The position numbers and the translations under genes were made by a program. The notes under the pieces were generated by a model, which had not been told where the DNA came from, did no database searches, and saw only the letters and a list, made by a program, of their open reading frames with translations. 30,729 nt of DNA from CAIPSZ01 sp038065015 (GTDB lineage: Bacteria; Patescibacteriota; Patescibacteriia; PEXW01), in contig JBBTRU010000061.1 in assembly GCA_038065015.1 (NCBI GenBank), positions 1 through 30,729 on the forward strand, given 5' to 3'. Positions 7,431 to 14,957 of the stretch are shown here, piece after piece (the stretch's first letter is position 1; every line of letters starts with the position of its first letter).

Positions 7431-7472
7431 TGAAACGTTCGTGAACTACCGGGGTACTTCAGGAACGTTTCA
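7431..7472. repeat. 42-base near-perfect palindrome, atpB-atpE spacer
   Basis: The outer arms TGAAACGTTC (7431-7440) and GAACGTTTCA (7463-7472) are perfect inverted repeats. The pairing continues inward through TGAA/TTCA and TACC/GGTA, with only two mismatches in 20 pairs. In RNA it would form one long stem between atpB and atpE. There is no T run, so it does not look like a simple terminator. Confidence 0.85.
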
Positions 7473-7493
7473 ACACAGGCTTATATTTTCCAA

Positions 7494-7532
7494 GCGTCCC
7501 GCCATGGCGGGACGCGGGCAGAGACGCCCGCG
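7494..7532. repeat. Overlapping palindromes after atpB
   Basis: A perfect 22-bp palindrome centred on CCATGG spans 7494-7515 (GCGTCCCGCCA and its complement). A second stem, CGCGGGC (7513-7519) with GCCCGCG (7526-7532), overlaps it, so the two structures are mutually exclusive. The block begins just downstream of the atpB stop. Related CGGGACG blocks occur at 2172-2190 and near 26521-26540. Confidence 0.85.
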
Positions 7533-7541
7533 CTCGGTTCT

Positions 7542-8285
7542 TCAATGCTCATGCCCCGTGGTGGAAATTTTTAAAAATACCAGAGTTAGTACGGAGAAAA
7601 TAAATGCTTGGATAAAGCCTACAAAAATTTCCAAGAACAGAAACGGAATGGGCACGACGTACGGAATGATGAGGCCGATGACAATGAGCAAAACTTCCCC
7701 GGCGAAAATGTTGCCAAACAACCGGAAGGAGAATGATAAGAGCTTGGCAAATTCCGAAATTCCTTCCAAGGCACCGACAAACCCCATAACTGGATCTTTA
7801 AAATTCACGTATTTCTTCAGGTGACGCATGAACCCGAGCGTGACAATAGCAATTACTTGCGTGGCAACCACCGAAATGGCGGCCAGGGCCAGGGTGAAGT
7901 TAAGGTCAGCGGCCGGACCGCGGAAGAGCGGGACAAACACTTCCTTGCCTTCGTGGAGTTCGTGGAAACCAATGCTGCCGACACCGGGCAGCAGGCCCAA
8001 CCAGTTACCCAGGATGATGAAAATGAACAAGGTGAAAACGAATGGGAAATATTTTAGGGTCTGCTTGCGATCCTGCGTTACCGAGTCCATTAAACCCAGG
8101 CCGCCCTCCATAACTGACTCTACCACGTTCTGAAACCCACCCGGTCGCTCGGCCACGCGGCGCTTGAGCATGAGGCTGCCGACAATAATGAGCACCACCA
8201 CCAGCCACGTGGTGAGTAAACTGTTCGTCACCGGCAAGGGCCCGAGGTGGAACACGGTTTCGGCAGCGAGAGAGATGTCAGCCAT
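7542..8285 (-). CDS. atpB: FO ATP synthase subunit a
   Basis: This 247-residue integral membrane protein forms the two half-channels against the c-ring. The essential arginine is Arg188 in LLSFSFRLFGNIFAGE, and the helix-4 region GNWLGLLPGVGSIGF is present. Several hydrophobic helices are evident (about 22-40, 80-100, 130-150, 190-245). It starts three bases after the atpZ stop codon, which is the usual pairing. Two palindromes lie immediately downstream and separate it from atpE. Confidence 0.97.
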   Translation of the reverse strand: MADISLAAETVFHLGPLPVTNSLLTTWLVVVLIIVGSLMLKRRVAERPGGFQNVVESVMEGGLGLMDSVTQDRKQTLKYFPFVFTLFIFIILGNWLGLLPGVGSIGFHELHEGKEVFVPLFRGPAADLNFTLALAAISVVATQVIAIVTLGFMRHLKKYVNFKDPVMGFVGALEGISEFAKLLSFSFRLFGNIFAGEVLLIVIGLIIPYVVPIPFLFLEIFVGFIQAFIFSVLTLVFLKISTTGHEH

Positions 8286-8288
8286 GGC

Positions 8289-8549
8289 TTAGGGTTTCGA
8301 GGAAGGTGGTTGAGACGAATCTTCAATGCTCCGAAGGAGCTTCTTGAATTTCCAGACCAAACCGATTGTGGTGAGGGTAATAGAGACGATGAGCCCGGTC
8401 AGCAACCACCAGGGCGACGTGCCGAAATGCCGATCTAGGAGCCTGCCCCCGAGGACGAAGACCACCAAGGGAATAACGATGACCCAGCCGAACTCCCAGG
8501 CAATGCCTAAGGCTTTCCAAAAGCTGCTCGGTGTAGGGTTTTCAGGCAT
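8289..8549 (-). CDS. AtpZ/AtpI-family small membrane protein
   Basis: This 86-residue protein has two membrane helices (about 20-36 and 47-66) separated by GGRLLDRHFGTSPWW, the pattern of the AtpZ/AtpI (F0F1-ATPase gene 1) family. Proteins of this kind help c-ring assembly or bind divalent ions at the FO complex. Position supports it, as the first gene of the ATP synthase operon, directly before atpB. The choice between AtpZ and AtpI cannot be settled by eye, so no symbol is given. Confidence 0.88.
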   Translation of the reverse strand: MPENPTPSSFWKALGIAWEFGWVIVIPLVVFVLGGRLLDRHFGTSPWWLLTGLIVSITLTTIGLVWKFKKLLRSIEDSSQPPSSKP

Positions 8550-8620
8550 GTGCGGTACTCGAAAATACGGTCCTATCCTGCTTTCCCTGCAGGAATGGGG
8601 CCAAAAATTGGCACGTAAAA

Positions 8621-8648
8621 ATTGTATGAATTATACCGGAAAAGTCAA
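8621..8648 (-). promoter_or_regulatory. Candidate ATP synthase operon promoter
   Basis: On the minus strand TTGACT (8648-8643) is followed after 16 bases by TACAAT (8626-8621). A TATAAT also lies at 8635-8630 within the same stretch. The start of transcription would be near 8614, giving a leader of about 65 bases before the first ATG at 8549. No terminator was seen in that leader. Confidence 0.65.
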
Positions 8649-8668
8649 GGGGTGCGGTTTCGGGGTGG

Positions 8669-8696
8669 TTGCATAGCCCAAGGAAAAGCCTAAAAT
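8669..8696 (+). promoter_or_regulatory. Candidate promoter of the receiver-like gene
   Basis: TTGCAT (8669-8674), a 16-base spacer and TAAAAT (8691-8696) lie 32 bases before the ATG at 8728. It is divergent from the ATP synthase promoter, with the two -35 boxes 20 bases apart. AAGGAGG at 8717-8723 is the ribosome site. Confidence 0.5.
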
Positions 8697-8727
8697 GGAA
8701 AAAACGGCACAAAAGCAAGGAGGCGAA

Positions 8728-9117
8728 ATGTCCAAATCGACGCACCTGCTCATTATCAATCTGGATGCTGACATCTGCCTACAAATCCGAGAGGTATGCA
8801 GCAAGCACAATGTGCAAGTGTCATGTTTGTGCAGGAATGACCTAATCAATTTTGATGCCAAATGGTGGGTAACCCAACGGTATGCCATAGCCGATGCCGT
8901 CGTACTCGCCGGACACATCCCGGGTCACAGCTTAACGTCTGGGGTGGAAATCGGTAAGAGTATACGCCACGTGCGTCCCAAAATGACGGTCATTATTATC
9001 TCGGATGACGCGACGCTCGCGCAGCAGTTGACCGAACACGACGGGATTACGTTCATCCACCGCAATGGCGACAACCTGCACCTGGATGAAATTGCAAAAG
9101 TCCTGCAGATCGCTTGA
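8728..9117 (+). CDS. Receiver-like (pseudo-receiver) protein
   Basis: I chose the ATG at 8728 (129 residues) because a near-perfect AAGGAGG lies four bases upstream; an upstream ATG at 8695 has no such site. The protein follows the alternating beta/alpha order of CheY-like domains: strand HLLIINLD with acidic Asp13 and Asp15, strand DAVVLAG (56-62) then HIPG, an EIGKSIR helix, strand MTVIIISDD (86-94), and strand ITFIHRNGD (107-115). The position of the phosphorylated Asp at the end of strand 3 is occupied by Ala-Gly, and the usual Lys by Arg112, so phosphotransfer is unlikely. No output domain is present. The family call is by pattern only. Confidence 0.75.
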   Translation: MSKSTHLLIINLDADICLQIREVCSKHNVQVSCLCRNDLINFDAKWWVTQRYAIADAVVLAGHIPGHSLTSGVEIGKSIRHVRPKMTVIIISDDATLAQQLTEHDGITFIHRNGDNLHLDEIAKVLQIA

Positions 9118-9131
9118 CCTGCTAGCACCCC

Positions 9132-9164
9132 AAAGCCTGATTCCGTACGTCAGGCTTTTTTTAT
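9132..9164 (+). terminator. Rho-independent terminator
   Basis: AAAGCCTGA (9132-9140) pairs with TCAGGCTTT (9150-9158). The T run continues to 9162. It ends the receiver-like gene 15 bases after its stop codon and lies between convergent genes. On the minus strand the stem is followed by G residues, so it would terminate the FG-GAP transcript poorly. Confidence 0.9.
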
Positions 9165-9186
9165 TGCTATTTTCTTGCTACATTCA

Positions 9187-12060
9187 TTATTTTTCAGTCA
9201 GCAGTAACGCGCCAGTAATATTCCTCCCCGGTCCGGATAAAAATTTACCACGGTAATAGAGTGCGATCGCCCCACCTCCGTCATTCTCACCAGCGTAAAT
9301 AAAGTTGAAACTATTGATGAACTCTCTATCGGCGATAGCTCCTCCTCTCGTTGAGTAGGTAATGAAAAATAAATCGCCACCGCGAACGCCAATGAGACTG
9401 CCAGGTGATCGCCCTCCATCCCCTATCCCCCAGCTTGCAACGGTACGTTGACCAGTACGGGTAGAAAAAAACTTTTCACGAATAGTATAGTAATCATCAC
9501 GCAAGAGTGTGTCCGCACGGTTAGCAAACCATTCATTTGTATTGGAAAATACAAGTGACCCGCTTTTGTACTGATGGAAACCAAGAAGTTTCCCGGCAGT
9601 TTTTGGATCGTATGGATTTGCACGTAACTGATAAGGGTAGGGCCCTGTGGCGTTAATCCCAGAAAATGCATGAACATTATCAACATAGCTTTTCATTGGT
9701 GCAGCACATTGACCCTTACAGGTCGGTAGTACTGTACGAACTTGTAATTTTTTATGCTTCAGGTTTGCAATAACAATTTTTGCGGTATACGAACCATGCG
9801 GAAGTTTGCCACTTACACTTTTGGCAATGGAAATTTGACTTGCTGGCACTTCTGAAGGTTTTAAAAAGTTTACGTTACTATTCCATATAGCTGTGTCCAT
9901 GGGCCTGCCTGGAACTACGACGTAGGTTTCTTTACCCAAAAAACCATGCGGTAGACTTGCAGGCGTAACCGCGCCTTTCCAAGTGCTCGAAAATGTATTG
10001 ATAATATTATGGTCAACTTCACTAGAACCCGTAACAATCACAACGGGACCGATGTTGCCGGCACTACCAATTGCTAGCTTTGTACGACCATCAATTTTGC
10101 TTGCAGTAATCGGTCCAAAATTTTGCGCTGGGCCATCACCCCGCACGAAATTTTGAAAGGGGGGATCGAAAAAAGTCCACCCCTCTGGTCCATATTTCGC
10201 ACCCCACTCCTCCGCGCGAGTGTAATCCCAAATAGTTTGCAAGTTTGCACCGCTATACGAAGTAAAAAATACATTTGCCATCGCAGGTCCACTATAGTGG
10301 ATAATGTCATCAATACCATCACCGTCACTATCTGGCAGAACTGCAATACTCGAGCTGTATGGCACTATGGGTTGTTGTGGAAGCGAAACGGTTCTTTGAC
10401 GAATAAGTTTTCCAGAAATACTGAAAAGTTTCATGGGAAGGTTGACGCCTCTTGGCATGGTGAGTATTTGATACTCATTTCCACCTTGAAATTTTCCAAC
10501 AATCATCATTATCCCTTTCGTAAAAGTTGACGAGTGTACTCGGAAACTTATCCCTGTGTATTCACCCCCTAAAGTATACTGTCGTACGAATGATTGCGCA
10601 CCATTCCGAGGCGTCACTAAAACAATTGCATTACGGCTACCAACTCGTGGCACAAGAGCAACAGTAACACCGGTGCGAAGTTGTTTATCAAATACTGCAA
10701 ATGACTTGATGAGCACTCCATTCGACCTGTACAGCCAAACCCGCGGTGTCTGTCCTGGTGGGGAACCGAAGGCAATTTCGTCAGCACCATCAGCGTCGAC
10801 ATCTGCAACGGAGACGCTCGCACCTGGTGGAACCGCACTATACTCAGCCAGAACTTTACCATCAGTGGCGAAGAGTGACGGAATAGGTGTGCCATCCTTC
10901 CGCAGCCGACCTTCTGGCTTACTATCAAACCACCAATTATAGGCTGCAAGTTGATTACCCGTAAGGTACGTCGCACCATGGGTTACAACAAAATCGCCAC
11001 TTGCGTTTTGTAAATATGCTACTTCTACACCTCCACGAAATGCTAACTGGTACGGCACGACATTCAATCCGACGAGTGTTGCAGTGTGTAAGTCATACTC
11101 CTGGATACGAGGCGTAAGTCCAGCTGGGGTGCCTACAAGTAACCGCTGGGTTGATTCATGGATACTTATACTCGCACCTGATTGAAGAGTGGGAAAAACA
11201 GGAAATGATTGCAACACTTGTGTGGTTGCCACATCAAGGACTTGAATAGTTGCCGTACGCTTGCTCTGCGGGGAAATGACGAGATCATCTCGTCCGTCAC
11301 CATTATAGTCAATCGAAGCAACGTTTACGCCGCCAAGAAAATTACTCTCATATACACTAAATGTATGTAATAAAGTTCCGTCGTTCGAAAAAATTGCTAC
11401 ATCCGGTTTGCTCCCTGCACTTTTAGCAACAATTACCTCATCAATTCCATCGCCCGTAACGTCTCCTGCTGCAATGTTGACACCCCCACTATAGGTTGTA
11501 CCAAATGGGAAAAAACTTTGCATCCGAGTAAAGCCAATATCAGCTTCGTAGCGAAACCATGCAACCGCTGACGCGACAACTTTGCGTTTCTTACCATCAA
11601 AACGAATTTCTTCAGAAATGGCATCTTGACGCGCTCCCAGGATGAGATCCTTTTTTGCAGTACCAGAAAAATTTGCGGTAACACCGACAGTACCTACCCC
11701 AAGGGCCTCAATGCCGTCAAGGATGCTAAAAGGTTCCACAGATGTTCCACTACCTTTCGCCTCAACCCAAGTATCACCTTCCTGCTTTAAAAGACTGATA
11801 CTTGGGGAGCTATCACCTGTAAACCCAAGAAACATACTCCCATCACCTACAAGATCTCCAGTAAAAATACTCGAACCATAAACCATCCCATTCCAATTTT
11901 TCAGCTGTGCGTGTGAACCATCACTATGAAAAAGCTGCGGGGAAGACCCTACAGAGGTAGAATTATAGGCCTTAAGGTTACGTGGCCATACAGTAACTAA
12001 AATAATGAGCACCCCAATAACCAGGTAGCGACGTTGCAAATGACTAAACTCCTTCTTCAT
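9187..12060 (-). CDS. Secreted FG-GAP beta-propeller protein, copy 1
   Basis: This protein of 957 residues starts at the ATG at 12060; a GTG at 12075 would add five residues but lies inside the -10 box. Residues 1-31 form a signal peptide (basic MKKEF, hydrophobic YLVIGVLIILVTV, end NLKA). Repeated calcium-loop motifs follow: GDLVGDGS (68-75), DVTGDGIDE (200-208), DYNGDGRDD (251-259), DVDADGADE (420-428) and DSDGDGIDD (about 600). These mark FG-GAP/VCBS blades of an integrin-like propeller. The last 300 residues have no recognised domain and end in GPGRNITGALLLTEK. It is probably released or surface-bound; its ligand is unknown. It is paralogous to 12120-14939 along its whole length. Confidence 0.92.
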   Translation of the reverse strand: MKKEFSHLQRRYLVIGVLIILVTVWPRNLKAYNSTSVGSSPQLFHSDGSHAQLKNWNGMVYGSSIFTGDLVGDGSMFLGFTGDSSPSISLLKQEGDTWVEAKGSGTSVEPFSILDGIEALGVGTVGVTANFSGTAKKDLILGARQDAISEEIRFDGKKRKVVASAVAWFRYEADIGFTRMQSFFPFGTTYSGGVNIAAGDVTGDGIDEVIVAKSAGSKPDVAIFSNDGTLLHTFSVYESNFLGGVNVASIDYNGDGRDDLVISPQSKRTATIQVLDVATTQVLQSFPVFPTLQSGASISIHESTQRLLVGTPAGLTPRIQEYDLHTATLVGLNVVPYQLAFRGGVEVAYLQNASGDFVVTHGATYLTGNQLAAYNWWFDSKPEGRLRKDGTPIPSLFATDGKVLAEYSAVPPGASVSVADVDADGADEIAFGSPPGQTPRVWLYRSNGVLIKSFAVFDKQLRTGVTVALVPRVGSRNAIVLVTPRNGAQSFVRQYTLGGEYTGISFRVHSSTFTKGIMMIVGKFQGGNEYQILTMPRGVNLPMKLFSISGKLIRQRTVSLPQQPIVPYSSSIAVLPDSDGDGIDDIIHYSGPAMANVFFTSYSGANLQTIWDYTRAEEWGAKYGPEGWTFFDPPFQNFVRGDGPAQNFGPITASKIDGRTKLAIGSAGNIGPVVIVTGSSEVDHNIINTFSSTWKGAVTPASLPHGFLGKETYVVVPGRPMDTAIWNSNVNFLKPSEVPASQISIAKSVSGKLPHGSYTAKIVIANLKHKKLQVRTVLPTCKGQCAAPMKSYVDNVHAFSGINATGPYPYQLRANPYDPKTAGKLLGFHQYKSGSLVFSNTNEWFANRADTLLRDDYYTIREKFFSTRTGQRTVASWGIGDGGRSPGSLIGVRGGDLFFITYSTRGGAIADREFINSFNFIYAGENDGGGAIALYYRGKFLSGPGRNITGALLLTEK

Positions 12061-12066
12061 TCTGGA

Positions 12067-12072
12067 AGTATA
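12067..12072 (-). promoter_or_regulatory. -10 box TATACT, leaderless start
   Basis: TATACT lies exactly six bases (TCCAGA) before the ATG of FG-GAP copy 1. It belongs to a stretch of about 40 bases identical to that in front of copy 2. No clear -35 hexamer is visible, because the upstream DNA is the duplicated rsmI end. Confidence 0.6.
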
Positions 12073-12078
12073 CACCTC

Positions 12079-12120
12079 TTATTTCCTCTGCCCTAGCACC
12101 ACCGTAAACTCCCCTTTCAT
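12079..12120 (-). pseudogene. Duplicated 3' fragment of rsmI (13 codons)
   Basis: Read on the minus strand this encodes MKGEFTVVLGQRK and a TAA stop. It matches the last residues of RsmI (VKGEFTVVLGPRK, stop at 14958) in the same frame, with five base changes in 42, three of them synonymous. Its ATG (12120-12118) overlaps the TGA stop of FG-GAP copy 2 (12122-12120) as TGATG, and its TAA is 18 bases before the next ATG, as in the original. It marks the joint of a tandem duplication. Whether the mini-frame is translated is unknown. Confidence 0.85.
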
Positions 12121-14939
12121 CAACGCTGGCTCAACACGAGAGCGCCATAAATAATATTACCCGGTCCAGCTAAGTACCTTCCATAATAGTACTGGGCTAC
12201 GGCACTACCACCATCATTTTGAACAATGCGAATGAGATTCAAGCTCGCAATATAATCTCTTTGGGCCGCCGCACCACCAGTGACGCTGTAGGTAACCATG
12301 AGGAGATCGCTACCACGCACGCCAATGAAACTCCCTTTACAACATCCTGAGCCATTTCGCGACCAACCGGCGGCCAAACTTTGTTTTGTGAGCGTTGCGA
12401 AATAATTCGTACGAATACTGTTGTAATTGTCAAGAAAGAGTTCATCCGTGCTACTACTCAACCACTCATTGGTATTCGTAAAAGCTAGCCCACCGTACTT
12501 TTGCAGAGTAAAACCAATTGGCTTCCCTTTCTGGACCTGCGCTGAAATATCAAATCCGTTAAGGGCCGCAAAACCGTTAGCTGCTTTTACGTAGCTACTC
12601 ATCGGCGCACCACAGATGCCGTTGCATTTCGGTTGGAGAGCAGTGATTTTGAGTTTTGGGTTACGTAAGTTAGCTATGATGATACTTGCGGAATAGGTTC
12701 CATGAGCCAACTTCCCGCTCACTCGAAGCATTTTTGTTAATTGACCTTGGGAAACTTCAGATGGTTTTAGGTAATTGAGATTGCTATTCCACTGGGCACT
12801 GTCCATTGGACGTCCAGGAACAACAACGTACGCCTCTTTTCCAAGGTAACCATGAGGTAACGCTGCGGGTGTTACTGCACCCTTCCACGTGCTTGGATAG
12901 GTACTGAAGAGATTGATATCTGCTTTAGAAGAACCCGTGACCATAACAATGGGTCCAGCGTTTCCCGCCACACCTACGGCGAGTTTCGTTCGCCCTGTAA
13001 GTTGAGAAATGGTAATCGGTCCGTACGTGTCGCCGGCAGGACGCGGGAAGGGATAGAGTGGTGGTTGATCAATCGGCCAATCTCCCGCCCGAGTATAGTC
13101 CCAGTGCGTCTGCAGGGTCTTGCCACTGTACGAAGAGAAAAAAACGAGTTGCTGGGGCGGATTAGCCAATGTTATGAGATCATCAGCACCGTCGCCATTG
13201 CTATCAGGTAGGTTGGTTATAGTAGAAAAGTATGGAATAACCGACGCTTGCTCAGTCGCAATACTTCGTTGACGTAATAACTTTCCACTCATGCTAAATA
13301 CACGAATTGGTAAAGACGTACCACGCGCCGCGGCAACGATTTGATAATCTGCATCTCCATTAAAATGCCCGACGGTCAGCATTACGCCTTTCGTTTGGGT
13401 AACCGGGAAAGCGAGGAAACTTACTCCTGTATACGCGCCATTTGCCGTGTACAAACGCACGGCAGACGGCGCACCATCGCGCGGGGTCACAATCACCCTC
13501 GCTGCTTTCAGGCCACTTATGGGAAGGAATTCGACGGTCACACCGGTTCGTAATTTCGTTTCAAAAACCGGGAACGTTCTCACGTATTTACCATTCGCCT
13601 TATACACCCACACTACTGGCTTTTGGCCGGGGGGCGAGCCGAAGAATACCTCATCCATACCATCTCCATCTGCGTCTCCAACTGCGACACTGGCGCCAAC
13701 AGGAACCGCTGGGTATTTTGCGAGCACCGTACCATCTGTCCCAAAAAGTGAAGGAGTTGGGGTACCATCTTTATTGAGCGAACCTTGTGGTTTGCTTTGA
13801 AACCACCAATTGTAGCTTAATAGCTGGCCATTTGTTAAGTACTTTGAACCAAATGTGGCCACAAAGTCCCCATTCGTTCCAGGCACGTATGCGACTTCAA
13901 CACCCGCTTGGTACCCAGACTGGAAAGGTTGCAAGTTGGTGCCGGTGAGTGCTCCAGTTTGCAAACTGTACTGTTGTACACGTGAAATTTTACCTGCAGA
14001 TGACCCTACCAGTATCTGCAAGGCTAAAGGGGAGACGCTTAGACTCGCGCCGTTTTTCATGTTTGGAAGTACGGTCAAGGATTTCAAAATATTTCCGCTG
14101 CTCACATCGAATACCCGAACTTCGGCTATGCGCTGGCTTTGTGGCACAGTAACCAGATCAGCGCGTCCATCACCATTGAGATCTGCGGTCCCAACATTCA
14201 CACCTCCACGGAAAGTACTATCGTATGCCGAGAGTGTATACATGTACGTACCATCGGATTTAAAAAACGCTACGTCGGGCTTTGCTCCTGCACTTTTAGC
14301 AACAATAATTTCATCAATGCCATCGCCATCGACATCTCCTGCGGCTACGTTTACACCACTAGTGTAGTCCTTGCCAAATGGATAGAAAGAATTCACCAAA
14401 GAAAATCCAACACCAGAAACGTAGTGAAATCGTGCTACAACTGACGGACCAGGAGCCAACACTTTGTGGTCAAAACGTGGCACACTTTCATTCATAGGGT
14501 CACGTCGTGCACCAAGTACCAAATCCATTACTGCTGAATTTGAAAAATGACCAAGAGTTGCATTCGTGCCAAGTGGTCTAGACTCCAGGCCATCAAGATA
14601 ATCAAAGGGCACGAGTGTCCCATAACTTGGTACGCTTACCCAAACACCATCTACCTTTTTATATAGATTAATTCCAGGGTTGCTGTCTGCCGAAAAACCA
14701 ATAAAACTGCTTCCATCGCCAATGAGATCTCCAGAAAAAACACTAGCACCATAAGTACGTCGTTCTGCATTTGGCAATATCTCTTGGCTACCATCAGTCT
14801 TAAAAAGGATGGGCGATGGGCCAATACTCTCGAACTGCGTTGCGTGAACTACCTGCGATTTTATAAAAAGGGTTCCACCAATAAATATCGTGCAAAGGAC
14901 AAAGAATATACATTGTTGACCTATGAACTCCTTCTTCAT
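12120..14939 (-). CDS. Secreted FG-GAP beta-propeller protein, copy 2
   Basis: This protein of 939 residues begins MKKEFIGQQC and has a signal peptide (hydrophobic core about 10-28, likely cleavage after VHA at 33). The calcium-loop motifs correspond one-to-one with copy 1: GDLIGDGS, DVDGDGIDE, DLNGDGRAD, DADGDGMDE, FNGDADYQ and DSNGDGADD. The C-terminal part shares the blocks GPIVMVTGSSKADIN, YVVVPGRPMDSAQWNSN and ISAQVQKGKPIGF-like segments, and ends GPGNIIYGALVLSQR. By eye about half the residues are identical to copy 1. The gene starts 18 bases after the rsmI stop, and its TATACT box gives it its own leaderless start. FG-GAP domains often act in adhesion; here that is inference only. Confidence 0.92.
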   Translation of the reverse strand: MKKEFIGQQCIFFVLCTIFIGGTLFIKSQVVHATQFESIGPSPILFKTDGSQEILPNAERRTYGASVFSGDLIGDGSSFIGFSADSNPGINLYKKVDGVWVSVPSYGTLVPFDYLDGLESRPLGTNATLGHFSNSAVMDLVLGARRDPMNESVPRFDHKVLAPGPSVVARFHYVSGVGFSLVNSFYPFGKDYTSGVNVAAGDVDGDGIDEIIVAKSAGAKPDVAFFKSDGTYMYTLSAYDSTFRGGVNVGTADLNGDGRADLVTVPQSQRIAEVRVFDVSSGNILKSLTVLPNMKNGASLSVSPLALQILVGSSAGKISRVQQYSLQTGALTGTNLQPFQSGYQAGVEVAYVPGTNGDFVATFGSKYLTNGQLLSYNWWFQSKPQGSLNKDGTPTPSLFGTDGTVLAKYPAVPVGASVAVGDADGDGMDEVFFGSPPGQKPVVWVYKANGKYVRTFPVFETKLRTGVTVEFLPISGLKAARVIVTPRDGAPSAVRLYTANGAYTGVSFLAFPVTQTKGVMLTVGHFNGDADYQIVAAARGTSLPIRVFSMSGKLLRQRSIATEQASVIPYFSTITNLPDSNGDGADDLITLANPPQQLVFFSSYSGKTLQTHWDYTRAGDWPIDQPPLYPFPRPAGDTYGPITISQLTGRTKLAVGVAGNAGPIVMVTGSSKADINLFSTYPSTWKGAVTPAALPHGYLGKEAYVVVPGRPMDSAQWNSNLNYLKPSEVSQGQLTKMLRVSGKLAHGTYSASIIIANLRNPKLKITALQPKCNGICGAPMSSYVKAANGFAALNGFDISAQVQKGKPIGFTLQKYGGLAFTNTNEWLSSSTDELFLDNYNSIRTNYFATLTKQSLAAGWSRNGSGCCKGSFIGVRGSDLLMVTYSVTGGAAAQRDYIASLNLIRIVQNDGGSAVAQYYYGRYLAGPGNIIYGALVLSQR

Positions 14940-14945
14940 TCTGGA

Positions 14946-14951
14946 AGTATA
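14946..14951 (-). promoter_or_regulatory. -10 box TATACT, leaderless start
   Basis: TATACT lies six bases (TCCAGA) before the ATG at 14939 and seven bases after the rsmI stop codon. The sequence from the rsmI end through the first five codons is identical to that at 12067-12072. A distinct promoter here would free the FG-GAP gene from the rsmI operon. Confidence 0.6.
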
Positions 14952-14957
14952 CACCTC

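Noticed and set aside
12060..12075. GTG start at 12075 (and the same at 14954) for the FG-GAP proteins
   Set aside because: It would place the start codon inside or upstream of the -10 box and adds YTSR before a normal MKKEF signal peptide. The ATG is preferred.
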